64,000 nt of DNA from Chamaelirium japonicum (GCA_947650365.1 OX393551.1:59773744-59837743); one strand, 5' to 3'. Shown: positions 1 to 11,960, counted from the first letter of the stretch. Notes: generated by a model not told the origin, from the letters alone. Made by a program: numbers and translations.

Positions 1-34
1 CTCATTTTGTCAACTACTTAATTTTTGATTTGAT

Positions 35-36
<2 letters not shown>

Positions 37-98
<62 letters not shown>
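37..98. repeat. (TA)n microsatellite
   Basis: About 60 bases of pure alternating AT. Reading frames across it give only Ile-Tyr repeats and are not genes. Confidence 0.97.
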
Positions 99-101
<3 letters not shown>

Positions 102-334
102 GGGCTGATTTTCGGATGGATCGGATTGGAATAGAGGTGTTTCGAAAGTTGCCAAATTTTTTTGAAATCCCAAATGTTATTATGATTCTGATTCTGAAAT
201 TTCAGAATTTCAAAATCCAATTCCGATTAAGAATTATGGGAATTTTTTGGAATGTTACATTTTCAAATATTAGGTTTATGCTAGTTTTGTAAGTTATTCG
301 TACGAAATTAATTAATCTGACGGCAAAACTTAAT
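99..334. other. AT-rich stretch without recognisable feature
   Basis: AT-rich, with GGAATTTT/GAAATTTC-like runs. No gene, terminus or RNA recognised. Confidence 0.5.
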
Positions 335-692
335 TGTTAGGTTTAGGGTTTAGGATTAGGGTTAGGTTTAGTGTTTAGGTTTAGGTTAGGGTTTAGACTT
401 TAGAATTAGGGTTAGGGTTATGTTTATTGTTTAGGTTTAGGTTTAGGTTATAGAATTAGGGTTAGACTTAGGTTTAGGGTTTAGGTTAGTGTTTAGATTA
501 TGTTTAGGGTAAGGATTAGGATTAGGGTTTATATTAGGATTAGGGTTAGGTTTAGGTTAGGATTAGGGTTTAGATTAGGGTTAGGGTTAGGTTTATGTTA
601 GGATTAGGGTTTAGATTAGTGTTAGGGTTAGGTTTAGATTAGGGTTAGGGTTTAGGTTAGGATTAGGGTTAGGTTTCGGGTTTAGGTTAGGG
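335..692 (+). repeat. Degenerate interstitial telomere-like array
   Basis: Runs of TTTAGGG and its variants (TTAGGG, TTTAGGTT, GATTAGGG) repeat for about 360 bp with many substitutions. The plant telomere unit is TTTAGGG. The degeneracy and the lack of a chromosome end suggest an old interstitial array or a transposon-borne copy, not a telomere. Between 693 and 1083 I see no further feature. Confidence 0.8.
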
Positions 693-1083
693 GTAGGTGA
701 ATATTCAAAGATTTAGGTTTAAATTTACCTCGAAATCATAATTCTCTACGTGTTATAGTTTATTAAAATTTTGATCACAAAAAAATATACGTTGGTGTCT
801 ACTTACAAAGGATTATACATTTACATCTTTATTATTCTTTCTCATACATACAGCCGCATATGGACAGAGTGAGTGTGGTGGGCACCAACGGTGACGTGGC
901 TTGGCGGCTCAGGTTAAGTACCCATAATATGAATCTCTTAATTAGAAGAGCATGGATTGAGATGGAACTGAATCGTATGTGTTTTTAAAAGAAAAAATTT
1001 TAAAATAGCATTTATAATTTTACAAATGCATAGATTTGATGATATCGATTGTGTATTTTAGAAAGAGATATTCATAATTTCTT

Positions 1084-1385
1084 AGAGCGTCAGATTGAAG
1101 AGCAAAACATGATACGAGATGCGGCAGTTTGGAGAGAGCATCAGGCTGTACAACGTTATCGGTTACGGTTACAGAGGAGGCAGCGACGACAGGAGGAGTG
1201 GCGACGGTGACAGGAGGAGTGGCGACAACGACAGGAGGCTTGGCGACGATGACAGGAAAAGTGGTGCCGGCGACATGAGGAGTGGCGACGACGACATGAG
1301 GAGTGGCTCCGGTGACAGGAGGAGTGGCGGCGACGACATGAGTGGCGACGATGACATGCTGCAGGTGTTGAGGCTACAGAGAGCA
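1084..1385 (+). pseudogene. Decayed coiled-coil reading frame with tandem QEEWRR repeats, probably from a CACTA element
   Basis: One forward frame reads a charged helix (QIEEQNMIRDAAVWREHQAV at about 1090-1150). It is followed by tandem copies of a QEEWRR-like hexa- to heptapeptide encoded by a GACAGGAGGAGTGGCGA-type DNA repeat to about 1350. Several repeats carry TGA where neighbours have CGA, so the frame is closed repeatedly. Arg/Glu/Trp-rich coiled coils of this kind occur in the accessory proteins of plant CACTA elements, and a CACTA right terminus lies at 7033. The link between the two is inference. The 108-residue open frame at 1119-1445 is in a different frame and is a shadow of the repeat. 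Confidence 0.45.
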
Positions 1386-2253
1386 CGTTTTGGCGATGAG
1401 GATCGCACCCCCCAAAAACCCCTGCAGATCATATCTCTCTTATGACTGGTGTTTGTTGTTGTTTCAGATCAGGTATTTTTTTCATACCTCATTAGACCAC
1501 TGCATCTCTTTCTCTCTCTTATCTGCTTAGTATGATATCATCATTCTTATTTTATATACTAATGCATTCAGAGGGTAAATTCTTAAAATATCTAATTAAA
1601 ACTTGCTATTTGAACAAAAAATAAGACAAACTATCGGACATAGTGCTGATGTGGGGTCATCGCTCGATGCCTCAGTCGTCACATCCCCAATGTCCGCGTG
1701 TGTGCCGAGTTCTATGTTCAAGTAGTGCTTTCCGTACAAAACTAGGTTGGCATAGACGAACCAGAGTCCAGAGATTTCCTTGCACGTGCCTCCCCTGGTA
1801 GTGCTGCGTGCGGAGTGTCGGGCCCATGCATGGCCAGCCTGCATGGGCCGGTGCATGCATGGCTTGTGCGTCACGCTATAAAGAGCTCTATAGTTTTGAT
1901 TCCTTGCATCTCTTTAAGTAATTAAGCTTCCCTTAAGGTAGATTAAACAATGTAAGCTAAGGATATCTATGATTTCCATGCAAGATCTGTTTCGTCAGTA
2001 GGTTATGAATTCGATGGATCAAAATTCTGCTTCCATCTAGTAATTAACCAGTAGAGGTCCCTGCATGCGTAATTAACCTCGCTCAGATGTGACACTGATG
2101 TCGCTCAGATGTGACACTGATGGATGCTCGAAGAAAAAGTGTAAGAAATTCCTACACGAAAGACATGCATCTCTAATAATTATCGAAGATCGTTGGGTTC
2201 GAAAATAATGAACATAGCGATTGTATACGAAAGTGAGCTAGGGGTCGAATTAT
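1386..2253. other. No gene recognised; short local duplication at 2081-2123
   Basis: Unassigned sequence. The only structure noted is a tandem duplication of about 21 bp (TCGCTCAGATGTGACACTGA) at 2081-2123. Confidence 0.5.
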
Positions 2254-5200
2254 CAATCGGAGGGTAAATTGTTAAAATATCCAATTAGAACTTGCTCGTA
2301 AGTCCGAAATATGATAAAAATCTAAGTACGAATTATCAGATGCCGATCCGATGACGATTTGATCGAATCCAAACCAATTTTAAATACGAAACACGCTAAC
2401 TTGTGATTTTTCAGCGCTTAGACTCTCAAACTCTCAGTTGGTCAATCGGAGGGTAAATTGTTAAAATATCCAATTAGAACTTGCTCGCAAGTCTGAAATA
2501 TAAAAAAAATCCAAGTAAGAAATATCGGATGCCGATCCGATGATGATCCGATCGAATCCAAACCAATTTCAAATCCGAAACACGCTAACTTGTGATTTTT
2601 CAGCGCTAAGACTCTCAATTGGTCAATCGGAGGGTAAATTGTTAAAATATCCAATTAGAACTTGCTCGCAAGTCCGAAATACTAAAAAAATCCAAGTACG
2701 AATTATCGGATGCCGATCCGATTATGACCCAATCGAATCCAAACCAATTTCAAATCCGAAACACGCTAACTTGTGATTTTTTAGCGCTTAGACTCTCAAT
2801 TGGTCAATCGGAGGGTAAATTATTAAAATATCCAATTAGAACTTACTCGCAAGTCCGAAATATGATAAAAATCAAAGTACGAATTATCGGATGTCGATCC
2901 GATGACGATCCGATCGAATCCAAATCAATTTTAAATCCGAAACACGCTAACTTATGATTTTTTAGCGCTTAGACTCTCAATTGGTCAATCGAAGGGTAAA
3001 TTGTTAAAATATCCAATTAGAACTTGCTCACAAGTCCGAAATATGATAAAAATCCAATTATGAATTATCGGATGACGATCCGATCAAATCCAAACAAATT
3101 TCAAATCTGCAACACGCTAACTTGTGATTTTTCAGTGCTTAGACTCTCAATTGGTCAATCGGAGGGTAAATTATTAAAATATCTAATTAGAACTTGCTCA
3201 CAAGTCCGAAATACGATAAAAATCCTAGTACGGATTATCGGATACCAATCCGATGACGATCCGATCGAATCCATACCTATCATAAATCCGAGACACGCTA
3301 ACTTATGATTTTTCAACGCTTAGACTCTAAATCGGTCAATCGGAGCGTAAATTGTTAAAATATCCAATTAGAACTCGCTCGTAAGTTTGAAATACAAAAT
3401 AATTCCAAGTATGAATTATCGAATGCCGATCCGATGACGATCCGATCGAATCCAAACATATTTCAAATCCGAAATACGCTAACTTATGATTTTTCAATGC
3501 TTATACTCTAAATCGGTCAATCATAGGTAAATTGTTAAAATATCCAATTAGAACTCGCTCGCAAGTCCGAAATATAAAAAAATTCCAAGTATAAATTATC
3601 GGATACCAATCCGATGACGATCCGATCGAATCCAAACATATTTCAAATCCGAGACACGGTAACTTATGATTTTTCAATGCTTAGACTCTAAATTGGTCAA
3701 TCGGAGCGTAAATTATTAAAATATCCAATTAGAACTCGATCGCAAGTCCGAAATATGGAAAAATTACAAGTACAAATTATCGGATACAGATCCGATAATG
3801 ATCCGATCGAATCCAAACCTATTTCAAATCCGAGACACGCTAACTTATGATTTTTCAACGCATAGACTCTAAATCGGTCAATCGGAACGTAAATTGTTAA
3901 AATATTCAATTAGAACTCGCTCGCAAGTCCGAAATACAGAAAAATCTAAGTACAAATTATCGGATGACGATCCGATCGAATCCAAACATATTTCAAATCC
4001 GAAACACGCTAACTTATAATTTTTCAACGCTTAGACTCTAAATGGGTCAATCGGAGCGCAAATTATTAAAATATCCAATTAGAACTCGCTTGCAAGTCCG
4101 AAATATGATATAATTCCAAGTATGAATTATCGTATGCCGATCCGATGATGATCTGATCAAATCCAAACCAATTTCAAATCCGAAACACGCTAATTTGTGA
4201 TTTTTCAACGCTTAGACTCTCAATTGGTCAATCGGAGGGTAAATTATTAAAATATCCAATTAGAACTTGCTCGCAAGTCCGAAATATGATAAAATTCCAA
4301 GTACGAATTATCGAATGCCGATCCGATCGAATCCAAACCTATTTCAAATCTGAAACACGCTAACTTATCATTTTTCAACGTTTAGACTCTAAATGGGTCA
4401 ATCGGAGCGTAAATTATTTAAATATCCAATTAGAACTCACTCACAAGTCCGAAATATAAAATAATTCCAAGTACAAATTATCGGATGATGATCCGATCGA
4501 ATCCAAACCTATTTCAAATCTGAAACACGCTAACTTATGATTTTTCAACACTTAGACTCTAAATTGGTCAATCGAAGCGTAAATTGTTAAAATATATAAT
4601 TAGAACTCGCTCGCAAGTCTAAAATATAGAAAAATTCCAAGTACGAATTATCGAATGCCGATCCGATAATGATCCGATCGAATCCAAACCTATTTCAAAT
4701 CTGAAACACGCTAACTTATGATTTTTCAACGCCTAGACTCTAAATGGGTCAATTGGAGCGTAAATTGTTTAAATATCCAATTAGAACTCGTTCGCAAGTT
4801 TGAAATATAAAATAATTCCAAGTATGAATTATCAGATGTCGATCCGATGCCGATCCGATCGAATCCAAACCTATTTCAAATCCGAAACACGCTAACTTAT
4901 GATTTTTCAACGCTTAGACTCTAAATGGGTCAATCGGAGCACAAATTATTAAAATATCCAATTAAAACTCGCTTGCAAGTCTGAAATACGATATAATTCT
5001 AAGTATGAATTATCGGATGTCGATCCGATGATGATCTGATCAAATCCAAACCAACTTCAAATCCGAAACACGCTAATTTGTGATTTTTCAACGCTTAGAC
5101 TCTCAATTGGTCAATCGGAGGGTAAATTGTTAAAATATTCAATTAGAACTTGCTCGCAAGTCCGAAATACAATAAAATTCCAAGTACGAATTATCGGATG

Positions 5201-6172
5201 CGGATCCGATCGAATCCAAACCAATTTCAAATCCGAAACACGCTCACTTGTGATTTTTTAACACTTAGACTCTCAATTGGTCAATCGGAGGGTAAATTAT
5301 TAAAATATCCAATTAGAACTTGCTTGTAAGTTTGAAATACGATAAAATTCCAAGTATGAATAATCGGATGTCTATCCGATGATGATTCGATCGAATCTAA
5401 ACCAATTTCATATCTGAAACACGCTAACTTGTGATTTTTCAATGCTTAGACTCTCAAATGATCAATCGGAGGGTAAATTATTAAAATAGCCAATTAGAAC
5501 TTGCTTGCAAGTTCGAAATACGATAAAATTCTAAGTACGAATTATCGAATGCCGATCCGATCGAATCCAAACCAATTTCAAATCCGAAACACGCTAACTT
5601 GTGATTTTTCAATGCTTAGACTCTCAATTGGTCAATCGGAGGGTAAATTGTTAAAATATTCGATTAGAACTTGCTCGTAAGTCCGAAATACGATAAAATT
5701 CTAAGTACGAATTATCAGATATCGATTCGATGACGATCCGATCGAATTCAAAACCAATTTCAAATCCGAAATATGTTAACTTGTGGTTTTTCAACACTTG
5801 AACTCTAAATTGGTCAATCGGAGGGTAAATTGTTAAAATATCCAATTAGAACTTACTCGCAAGTTCGAAATATGAAAAAAAATTCAAGTACGATTTATCG
5901 GATGCCGATGCGATGATGATCCGATCGAATCCAAACCAATTTCAAATCCGAAACACGCTAACTTGTGATTTTTTAACGCTTAGACTCTCAATTGATCAAT
6001 CAGAGGGTAAATTGTTAAAATATTCAATTAGAACTTGCTCGTAAGTGCGAAATACGATAAAAATCCAAGTACGAATTATCGGATACCGATCCAATGATGA
6101 TCCGATCAAATCCAAACCAATTTCAAATCTGAAACACGCTAACTTATTATTTTTCAATGCTTAGACTCTCAA
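2254..6172 (+). repeat. Satellite-like array, about 22 units of ~181 bp
   Basis: The landmark CAATCGGAGGGTAAATT recurs at about 2254, 2443, 2624, 2805, 2986 and so on to about 5998. Most steps are 181 bp; shorter ones of 166-170 bp have lost part of the internal GATCCGATGACGATCCGATC block. Units also share AATTAGAACT and CACGCTAACTT. Left-hand units resemble each other most, and a variant reading GAGCGTAAATT dominates the middle, so there are subfamilies. The open frames of 60-94 residues here are periodic artefacts. The monomer is nucleosome-sized, like many centromeric satellites, but the array is only 3.9 kb and lies just inside a CACTA terminus, so an array carried by a transposon is the simpler reading. 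Confidence 0.93.
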
Positions 6173-6615
6173 TTATAGATATAAACTATTTTTTTAACAA
6201 ATACATGTTAATTGCAGGATGTGCAGCGTCAGGGGATGAGAGCACCAACGTTGGTGCCGAGCGGCGTGGGATGGTTAAGCTAGGGCACGTAACTTCTCTC
6301 AATTTTGGATTATATAAAAATAATTTTGTAATAAATATGTGGCAATTTTTTGGTCTTGTCTATAATTGTCTGGTATTGTGATAATATTTGGTAATTTGTG
6401 GTAATATTTGATAATTTGTGGTAATATTTGATAAATTATGGTAATATTTGATGAATTACGGTAATATTTGATAAATTACGATAATATTTGATAAATTGTG
6501 GTAATAGTTGATTTAGTCAATTATGGTAATATTTGAATATATTATGGTATTGTTGTAAATCACAGGAATTAAAAAATATTATTTAAGTAATTTTTTAAAA
6601 AAAATCATGTATTTT
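6173..6615 (+). repeat. Possible last exon of CACTA gene, then 20-bp minisatellite
   Basis: TTAATTGCAG at about 6209-6218 could be a splice acceptor. It is followed by a short frame reading DVQRQGMRAPTLVPSGVGWL and then a stop near 6284. Downstream, about six units of 20 bp (ATTACGGTAATATTTGATAA and variants) run from about 6386 to 6515. The exon is inference from its position just upstream of a CACTA right end. The minisatellite is seen directly. Confidence 0.4.
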
Positions 6616-7033
6616 TGCCGACGAAAATTATAACTTCCGTCGGCAATAAGCTATTTTATTTTTTAAATAATTTGTATATTGCCGACGGAATTTATAATGT
6701 CCGTCAGTAATAACCTTATATATTGACGACGGACATGAATATTCCGTCGGCAATAATCTTATATATTGCCGACGGAAAATAATATTTCATCGGCAAAACT
6801 CTTTTATATTTATAATTAAATATTCGTATATTACTGACGGATACAAAATATCCGTCGGTATTAATAATTAATACCGACGGATATTTTATGTCCGTCGCCG
6901 ATTTTTCCCGACGTCTTTTTTTCTGACAGACTGGCGACGGAAATGACTTCTGTCGCGATAAATATTTACCGACGGAAAACGAACTTTACCGACGGATAAT
7001 TTCCGTCGGTAAAAACTGCTTTTTTTTGTAGTG
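6616..7033 (+). mobile_element. CACTA (En/Spm-type) right terminus with subterminal repeats
   Basis: CCGACGG/CCGTCGG motifs in both orientations are packed through 6617-7010, a typical CACTA subterminal repeat region. The end itself, TTTTTTTTGTAGTG ending at 7033, is the inverse of the classical CACTAC terminus. The following AAT (7034-7036) would be one half of a 3-bp target duplication. No matching left terminus is in the window, so the element begins before base 1 or has lost its left end. The coiled-coil relic at 1084 and the satellite array may be internal parts of it. Confidence 0.8.
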
Positions 7034-7600
7034 AATGCAAAATCCAGAAATTTCCTGACTCCTTCTCTGTACTCTTGGCTCATGCGATTCGAATTACGCA
7101 TCCAACTCTTATCGATCGAAGATATCTTCGGCTATCTGGCTATACAACACCTGAAGTAATTTCAAACAATGCTATAAGACTCCGCACAATTTCGGTTTCG
7201 GTTCCCGGGTATGAAACACCGAACCGAAACTTCTACAGGCCATCCACATCCCAAATGGATGGGTGTATTATGATGAGTAGACTAGTCACATAGTAAACCT
7301 AGGGTTGGTGGCCAGTATTTAAACTGCTGATAGTCCGAATGCTAGGCATAGCACCGAAGTTATGCGACAGTAAGTCAACAAGTCAGGGAGCCTCATCAAG
7401 TAAACACTTGGGGTCTGATGGTTCTCTCTGTCGCTCGAGTCGATTTATGGTTTTAGCATACCTCATATCACACCGAACCGACAAAAGCCGACCATTTCGG
7501 TTTCGGTTTCGGTTTTGATTTTTCGTAAACCAAAAAAAATAAAATCGACAAAATCGACACCGAAACCGATCGACAAAACCGACGCTCACCCTAGTCTAAA
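7034..7600. repeat. Region rich in GGTTTCGGTTTCGG words, limits unresolved
   Basis: CGGTTTCGGTT words occur near 7190-7210. They recur in both orientations at 7490-7590 (TTTCGGTTTCGGTTTTG, CCGAAACCG). TAGGGTTGGTGG at about 7301 and the inverse of TAGGGTGAGCG at about 7585-7595 could be terminal repeats, but no target duplication was found. The style resembles the word-repeat hAT-like elements further right. Confidence 0.4.
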
Positions 7601-8269
7601 AACTACATTTTGCTCCCCATTCCCCCATTCAATTAAGTTTTGATAGGATAAAAATTACCAAATGAGGGAATTAAGTAGATGACAAAAGGGGTATTGTGCA
7701 AACATTTCAAACTGTATAATGACTTAACCCGAGTCTAAAAACTAGATTTTACCCCCCATTCAATTCAACCCTAGTCTATAATGACTTAACCCTAGTCTAA
7801 AAATTAAATCTACAAACTAGATTTAACCCTAGTCTAAAAACCAAATGAGGGAATTAAGTAGATGACAAAAGGGGTATTGTGCTAACATTTCAAACTTTAG
7901 GATGCAATTTGGAACAAAATAAACTAAGGGGGAGAGAGAGGAGGAGGAGGAGCTCACCGGAGATGGTCGGTAGGCCTCGAGGAGGAGGAGGAGCACTGGC
8001 GTCGCAGTCGGTGGCGCGAGAGAGGGGAGGGGTGGCCGGAGGTGCAAGGGAGGGGATGGGTGGCCGGCCGGAGGGGGGGATTAGATCGAGAAAGAGAGAG
8101 AGAGAGGGGACGGGAGGAAGCTCGGGCTAGGAGGGGGGGGGATTAGATCGAGAGAGAGAGAGAGGGAAGGGAGGCCAGGGAGGGGGGGGAGGAAATAGAG
8201 AGAGAGAGAGGGCCGGAGAGGGGTTTTAAATCGAAACAGAAACAGAAAGGGATCGCTAAAGCTGATTTA
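7601..8269. repeat. Local duplication and GA-rich tract
   Basis: A segment of about 55 bp beginning AAATGAGGGAATTAAGTAG occurs at about 7660 and again at about 7844. A GACTTAACCC(T/G)AGTCTAAAAA phrase occurs three times at 7721-7835. From 7925 to 8225 the sequence is GA-rich with GAGAGA runs. The open frames across it are low complexity and not credible genes. Confidence 0.65.
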
Positions 8270-8783
8270 TCATAGGGTTTTTACCGACAGAAATTATATC
8301 TTCCGTCGGTAAAACGTAACCTTATACCGACGGAAATATAATTCCCATCGATAAAAATCAACGATAAATCGCAGGGTTTGATTTTTTCCAGAGACCCGGT
8401 AAAAACCCTACGATTTATCGTTGATTTTTACCGACGGAACTTATATTTTTCGTCAGTAAAAAGTCATTATATCGACGGAAATATAAGTTCTGTCGGTAAA
8501 ACTCAACGACAAATCGCAGGGTTTGCTTTTTTCCAGAGACCCGGTAAAAACCCTGCGATTTGTCGTTGAGTTGTACCGACAGAACTTATATTTCCATCAG
8601 TAAAAAGTAACATTATATATTACCGACGGATAATATGTAACCGTCGGTAATAAATATGCAAAAAAAATAAAAAAAAATCTAAGTTATATTACCGATGGAA
8701 AATATTGTTCCCGTCGGTAAAATTTATATTATTACCGACGGAATTATAAATTTTCGTCGGTAAAAACCCTATTTCTTATAGTG
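8270..8783 (+). mobile_element. Second CACTA-type right terminus with hairpins
   Basis: CCGACGG/CCGTCGG subterminal repeats occur throughout. Two internal foldbacks built on AACGACAAATCGCAGGGTTT and its complement lie at about 8355-8430 and 8500-8570. The end reads TATTTCTTATAGTG at 8783, the inverse of CACTATAAGAAATA. Both this end and the one at 7033 are right-type ends, so they are not the two termini of one element. No left terminus was found. Confidence 0.7.
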
Positions 8784-9298
8784 CCTCACCTCGCTCGTGA
8801 CGGCTCCACCTCCTCGTCACGCCTAGCCGTCGTTACTATTTTTGACCACGAAGACTCGCCTTCCTTCTCGTCACGTCGAGCCGTCGTCACCGTCTTTGGC
8901 CGCAAAGACTCACCTCCATCATCGCACTCCCGCACTAAGGACGTTGCAACTCTCCTCCGACGAGCCACGATCATCTTCATGCTCCTTGCGCCCTCGTGCC
9001 ACACTCGGACTTCGTGCAATGGTTGCCTTCAACGTTCATGCCATCTTCAAAGTAGAGGAAACTCGCAACATAGAAGACGATCGAAACCCTAGCGAGGGCC
9101 TTCGCCTCCAAGCTGCCGAAGAAGCCTTCGTCGCCAAGCCACCGGAAACCCTAGCTGCCAAAGCCCATCATCTCCCGCGCTAGCAACGATGAGGAAAAAG
9201 AAAAAATAAAGGCAGGGGTCCTTATAAAGGCATCAATCCCACGCGAACACGCAAGTCAAGTCCAAGCGCTACGCGTTTTCCGCGGGCACACTCAACCT
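8784..9298. other. No gene recognised
   Basis: GC-rich with short open frames on both strands. Two imperfect copies of a GCCGTCGTYACYRTYTTTGRCC segment (about 8826 and 8880) suggest an internal duplication. I see no start context, splice sites or domain. Confidence 0.5.
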
Positions 9299-11960
9299 TG
9301 AGGGGGCATTTATGGGCACCGAAATCAGCCCACAGATCGAACTCGACCAGCATGTAAAACATGGCCCACACACAATGGCCCACATGCAAAACATGGCCCG
9401 CACACAACGGCCCGTATGCGAGACTTGGCCAGCATACGAAACGGACCTGACTCGACGCAAACGGGCCCCATCGGACTCACAACTCAAATACAAAAAGGGC
9501 CCACTGGCCCTCCTCTTGGAAATCGTGCCCCCTCCCTATGGGGAGGTGTGGCCGGCCATATGAAGAAAAAGAAAAAAAAGAAAAGAAAAGAAAAGGAAAA
9601 AAAAATTAACCGCCTTGATGTAGGAGGAGTTGACGTGGATGTTTACGCAACCGTAGATCCACGACGATCCCTCGAGCCGACGGACAAGATGATGTCGTGT
9701 CACCATGTAATCGAAAGGTACAAAGATGACAAGTTATCTTCAAAGATCAAGTCATAACAAGCCCATAACCACCCCCACAAGATAAGGAAAGGGATCAAAT
9801 TTGTTTCCCCCAAATAAAGAAATAATATTTTGATGGTTATAGGGGGAGATATTAGATTAAACTAAAAAATCGCAGCAATATCTCTCCCAACCTCCCCCCT
9901 TTGCCTATAAATAGAAGGGGTGGGGGAAGGCATCAAGGGTCGAAAGCTGAATGCAAGAAGGCTCTGCAAAAAATGAGGCTCTAACGCTTGAAGACCGAAG
10001 GTTTTGAAAGGAACGAGAAGGCGCATCCCCAACAAAGCGGAGTCGCCCATCAAAGTCCTCATCAAAGTGAAGGCCTTACACTCGAAGATCCAATCTTTGA
10101 CTCCTCGCACGAAGAAGAAAGCTTAGAGAAGAAGGCCCGAAGTCGTCATCACCCCGATATCTCCAACGATCTTCATCAACTCCAAAAACACCACAAGCAA
10201 AGGCCAAAGAAGAAGATCGAAGCCGACAACACCCCGTCGTCTTCAACAAAGGCGTCGACTCCTCGCACGAAGAAAAAAACTTGGAAAAGAAGGCTCGAAG
10301 CCGGTGCTATCCTCATCGTCTTTATCAACAAAAGTCGATGGTATAACTGTCGCACGAAGATCGATGCTACCCCCATCGTCTTCATCAACAAAAGCCGATG
10401 CTACAACCGTCGCACGAAGATCGGTGCTACCCCCGTCATCTTCATCAATAAAAGCCGATGTTATAACCGTCATACGAAGATCGGTGCTACACCCATCATC
10501 TTCATCAAAAAAGTCGACACTACAACTGTCGCACGAATATCGGTGCTACACCTACCGTCTTCATTAATAAAAGCTGATGCTATAACCGTCGCACAGAGAT
10601 CGGTGCTACCCCCGTCGTCTTCATCAACAAAAATCGACGCTACAACCGTCACACGGAGATCAGTACTATACCCATCGTCTTCAAAAGAAGCCTTCGACTC
10701 CGATCACACCAAAGAAGCCCAGAGAAGAAAAGAAGAAAAGCCGACACCACAACCGTCGCACGGAGATCGGTGCTACCCCCGCCATCTTCAAAAGAAGCCT
10801 TCAACTCCGATCACACCAAAGAAGCCCGGAGAAGAAGAGAAGCAAAGCCGATGCCACAACCGTCGCACGAAAATAGGTACTACCCCCGTCGTCTTCAAAA
10901 AAAGCCTTCGACTCCGATCATACCAAAGGACCTCGGAGAAGAAGAGAAGCAAAGCCGACGCCACAACCGTCGCACAAAAATCAGTGCTATCCCCACCGTC
11001 TTCAAAAGCAGCCTTCGACTCCGATCACACCAAAGAAGTTTAGAGAAGAAGAGAAGCAAAGCCGACACCATAACCATCGCACAGAGATCAGTGCTATACC
11101 TACCATCTTCAAAAGAAGCCTTTAACTTCGATCACGCCAAAGAAGCTCGGAGAAGAAGAAAAACCAAAGCCGACGCCATAAACGTCGTTGCTGAAATCCA
11201 TCCCCAAGAAGCTAGAAGAATAAAGAAGCCTTGGAAACATAGCCATCGTCGTTCGAGAAGAAGTTCAAGCCAAACACCAAAGCAAAAGCCAACGCAAGAA
11301 GCCAAAGCAAAAGCATCGGTAAAGCCCACGCCAAAGCAACACACGTGCCAAAGCCAAGAAACTACGACGGTCACTAGCAAAGCACCGCACGTTCTAGCCG
11401 ATACGACGCAAAGGCCGGAAGAACTAAAGCATCGCAAGCCTCTACCTATCTACATTCAAGAGCAAGCGCCAAAGCAAAGCAAAAGCCAGAGCCACGCCAA
11501 AGCAAAGTCAAAGCCGACGCTAGAAGTACGATCGACGCCGCGAATCGACGATCAAGGACACCGAGGTCTAACAAGAGCCGAGGGAGATACGAAGACCGAG
11601 GAACGAAGCCAAAAACCCCCAGCCGAGAAAGTGCGAAGCACAGAAGGGACAAAAGCAACGGTGAAGACTCCTTAGCCTCTCAAAAAACCCTCACCCTGTA
11701 AAGATCTTTGTCCTGGGCAACCCCTCCAGAGCTCTCGCACGTAGTAACATGGAGACGCGGATCAAAGGGACCCTCCAGAGGATCTCTCCCACAATCTCCT
11801 GATCAAATCTTCACCGCACCCGACTCACCACCCCCGGGTCCCGACCTTGTAATGTTTGTGTGTTCGAAATAAAGACGACCCGAATCTTTTTTTCCGTGCA
11901 TACACCCACTCTACTCTCTTGTCCATCGTTTCCCGTCAAAACCCTAAGCCCTTCCTTCTT
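9299..11960 (+). mobile_element. LTR-like transcription unit with minisatellites (possible solo LTR)
   Basis: The unit may begin at TGAGGGGGCATTTATG (9299). It has a TATA box CTATAAATAG (9905-9914), a long low-complexity body, and AATAAA at 11868 after a TTGTAATGTTTGTGTG stretch of the sort seen at LTR polyadenylation sites. From about 10290 to 10680 a 60-bp repeat (CGCACGAAGATCGGTGCTAC and flank) recurs about seven times. From about 10685 to 11140 a longer repeat of about 105-110 bp (GCCTTCGACTCCGATCA) recurs four or five times. The 351- and 301-residue open frames are products of these repeats and show no domain. I could not fix the right boundary and found no convincing 5-bp duplication, so a solo LTR is a suggestion only. 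Confidence 0.4.
9904..9914 (+). promoter_or_regulatory. TATA box of the LTR-like unit
   Basis: CCTATAAATAG is a good plant TATA box. It lies just upstream of the repeat-rich body and about 1.96 kb upstream of an AATAAA signal. Confidence 0.5.

Noticed and set aside
14..220. 68-residue minus-strand open frame with Ile-Tyr repeats
   Set aside because: Produced by the TA microsatellite. The same artefact appears at 18764, 19046, 19687, 19710, 19938 and 20017.
337..692. True telomere end
   Set aside because: Units are heavily degenerate and the array is internal, with unrelated sequence on both sides.
2254..6172. Multigene family of 70-95-residue proteins
   Set aside because: The similar open frames are phase-repeats of the 181-bp satellite and are closed in most units.
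9988..11675. 351- and 301-residue overlapping open frames as host genes
   Set aside because: They consist of minisatellite units in different frames, with no domain, no splice structure and no conserved start. Described instead as an LTR-like unit.
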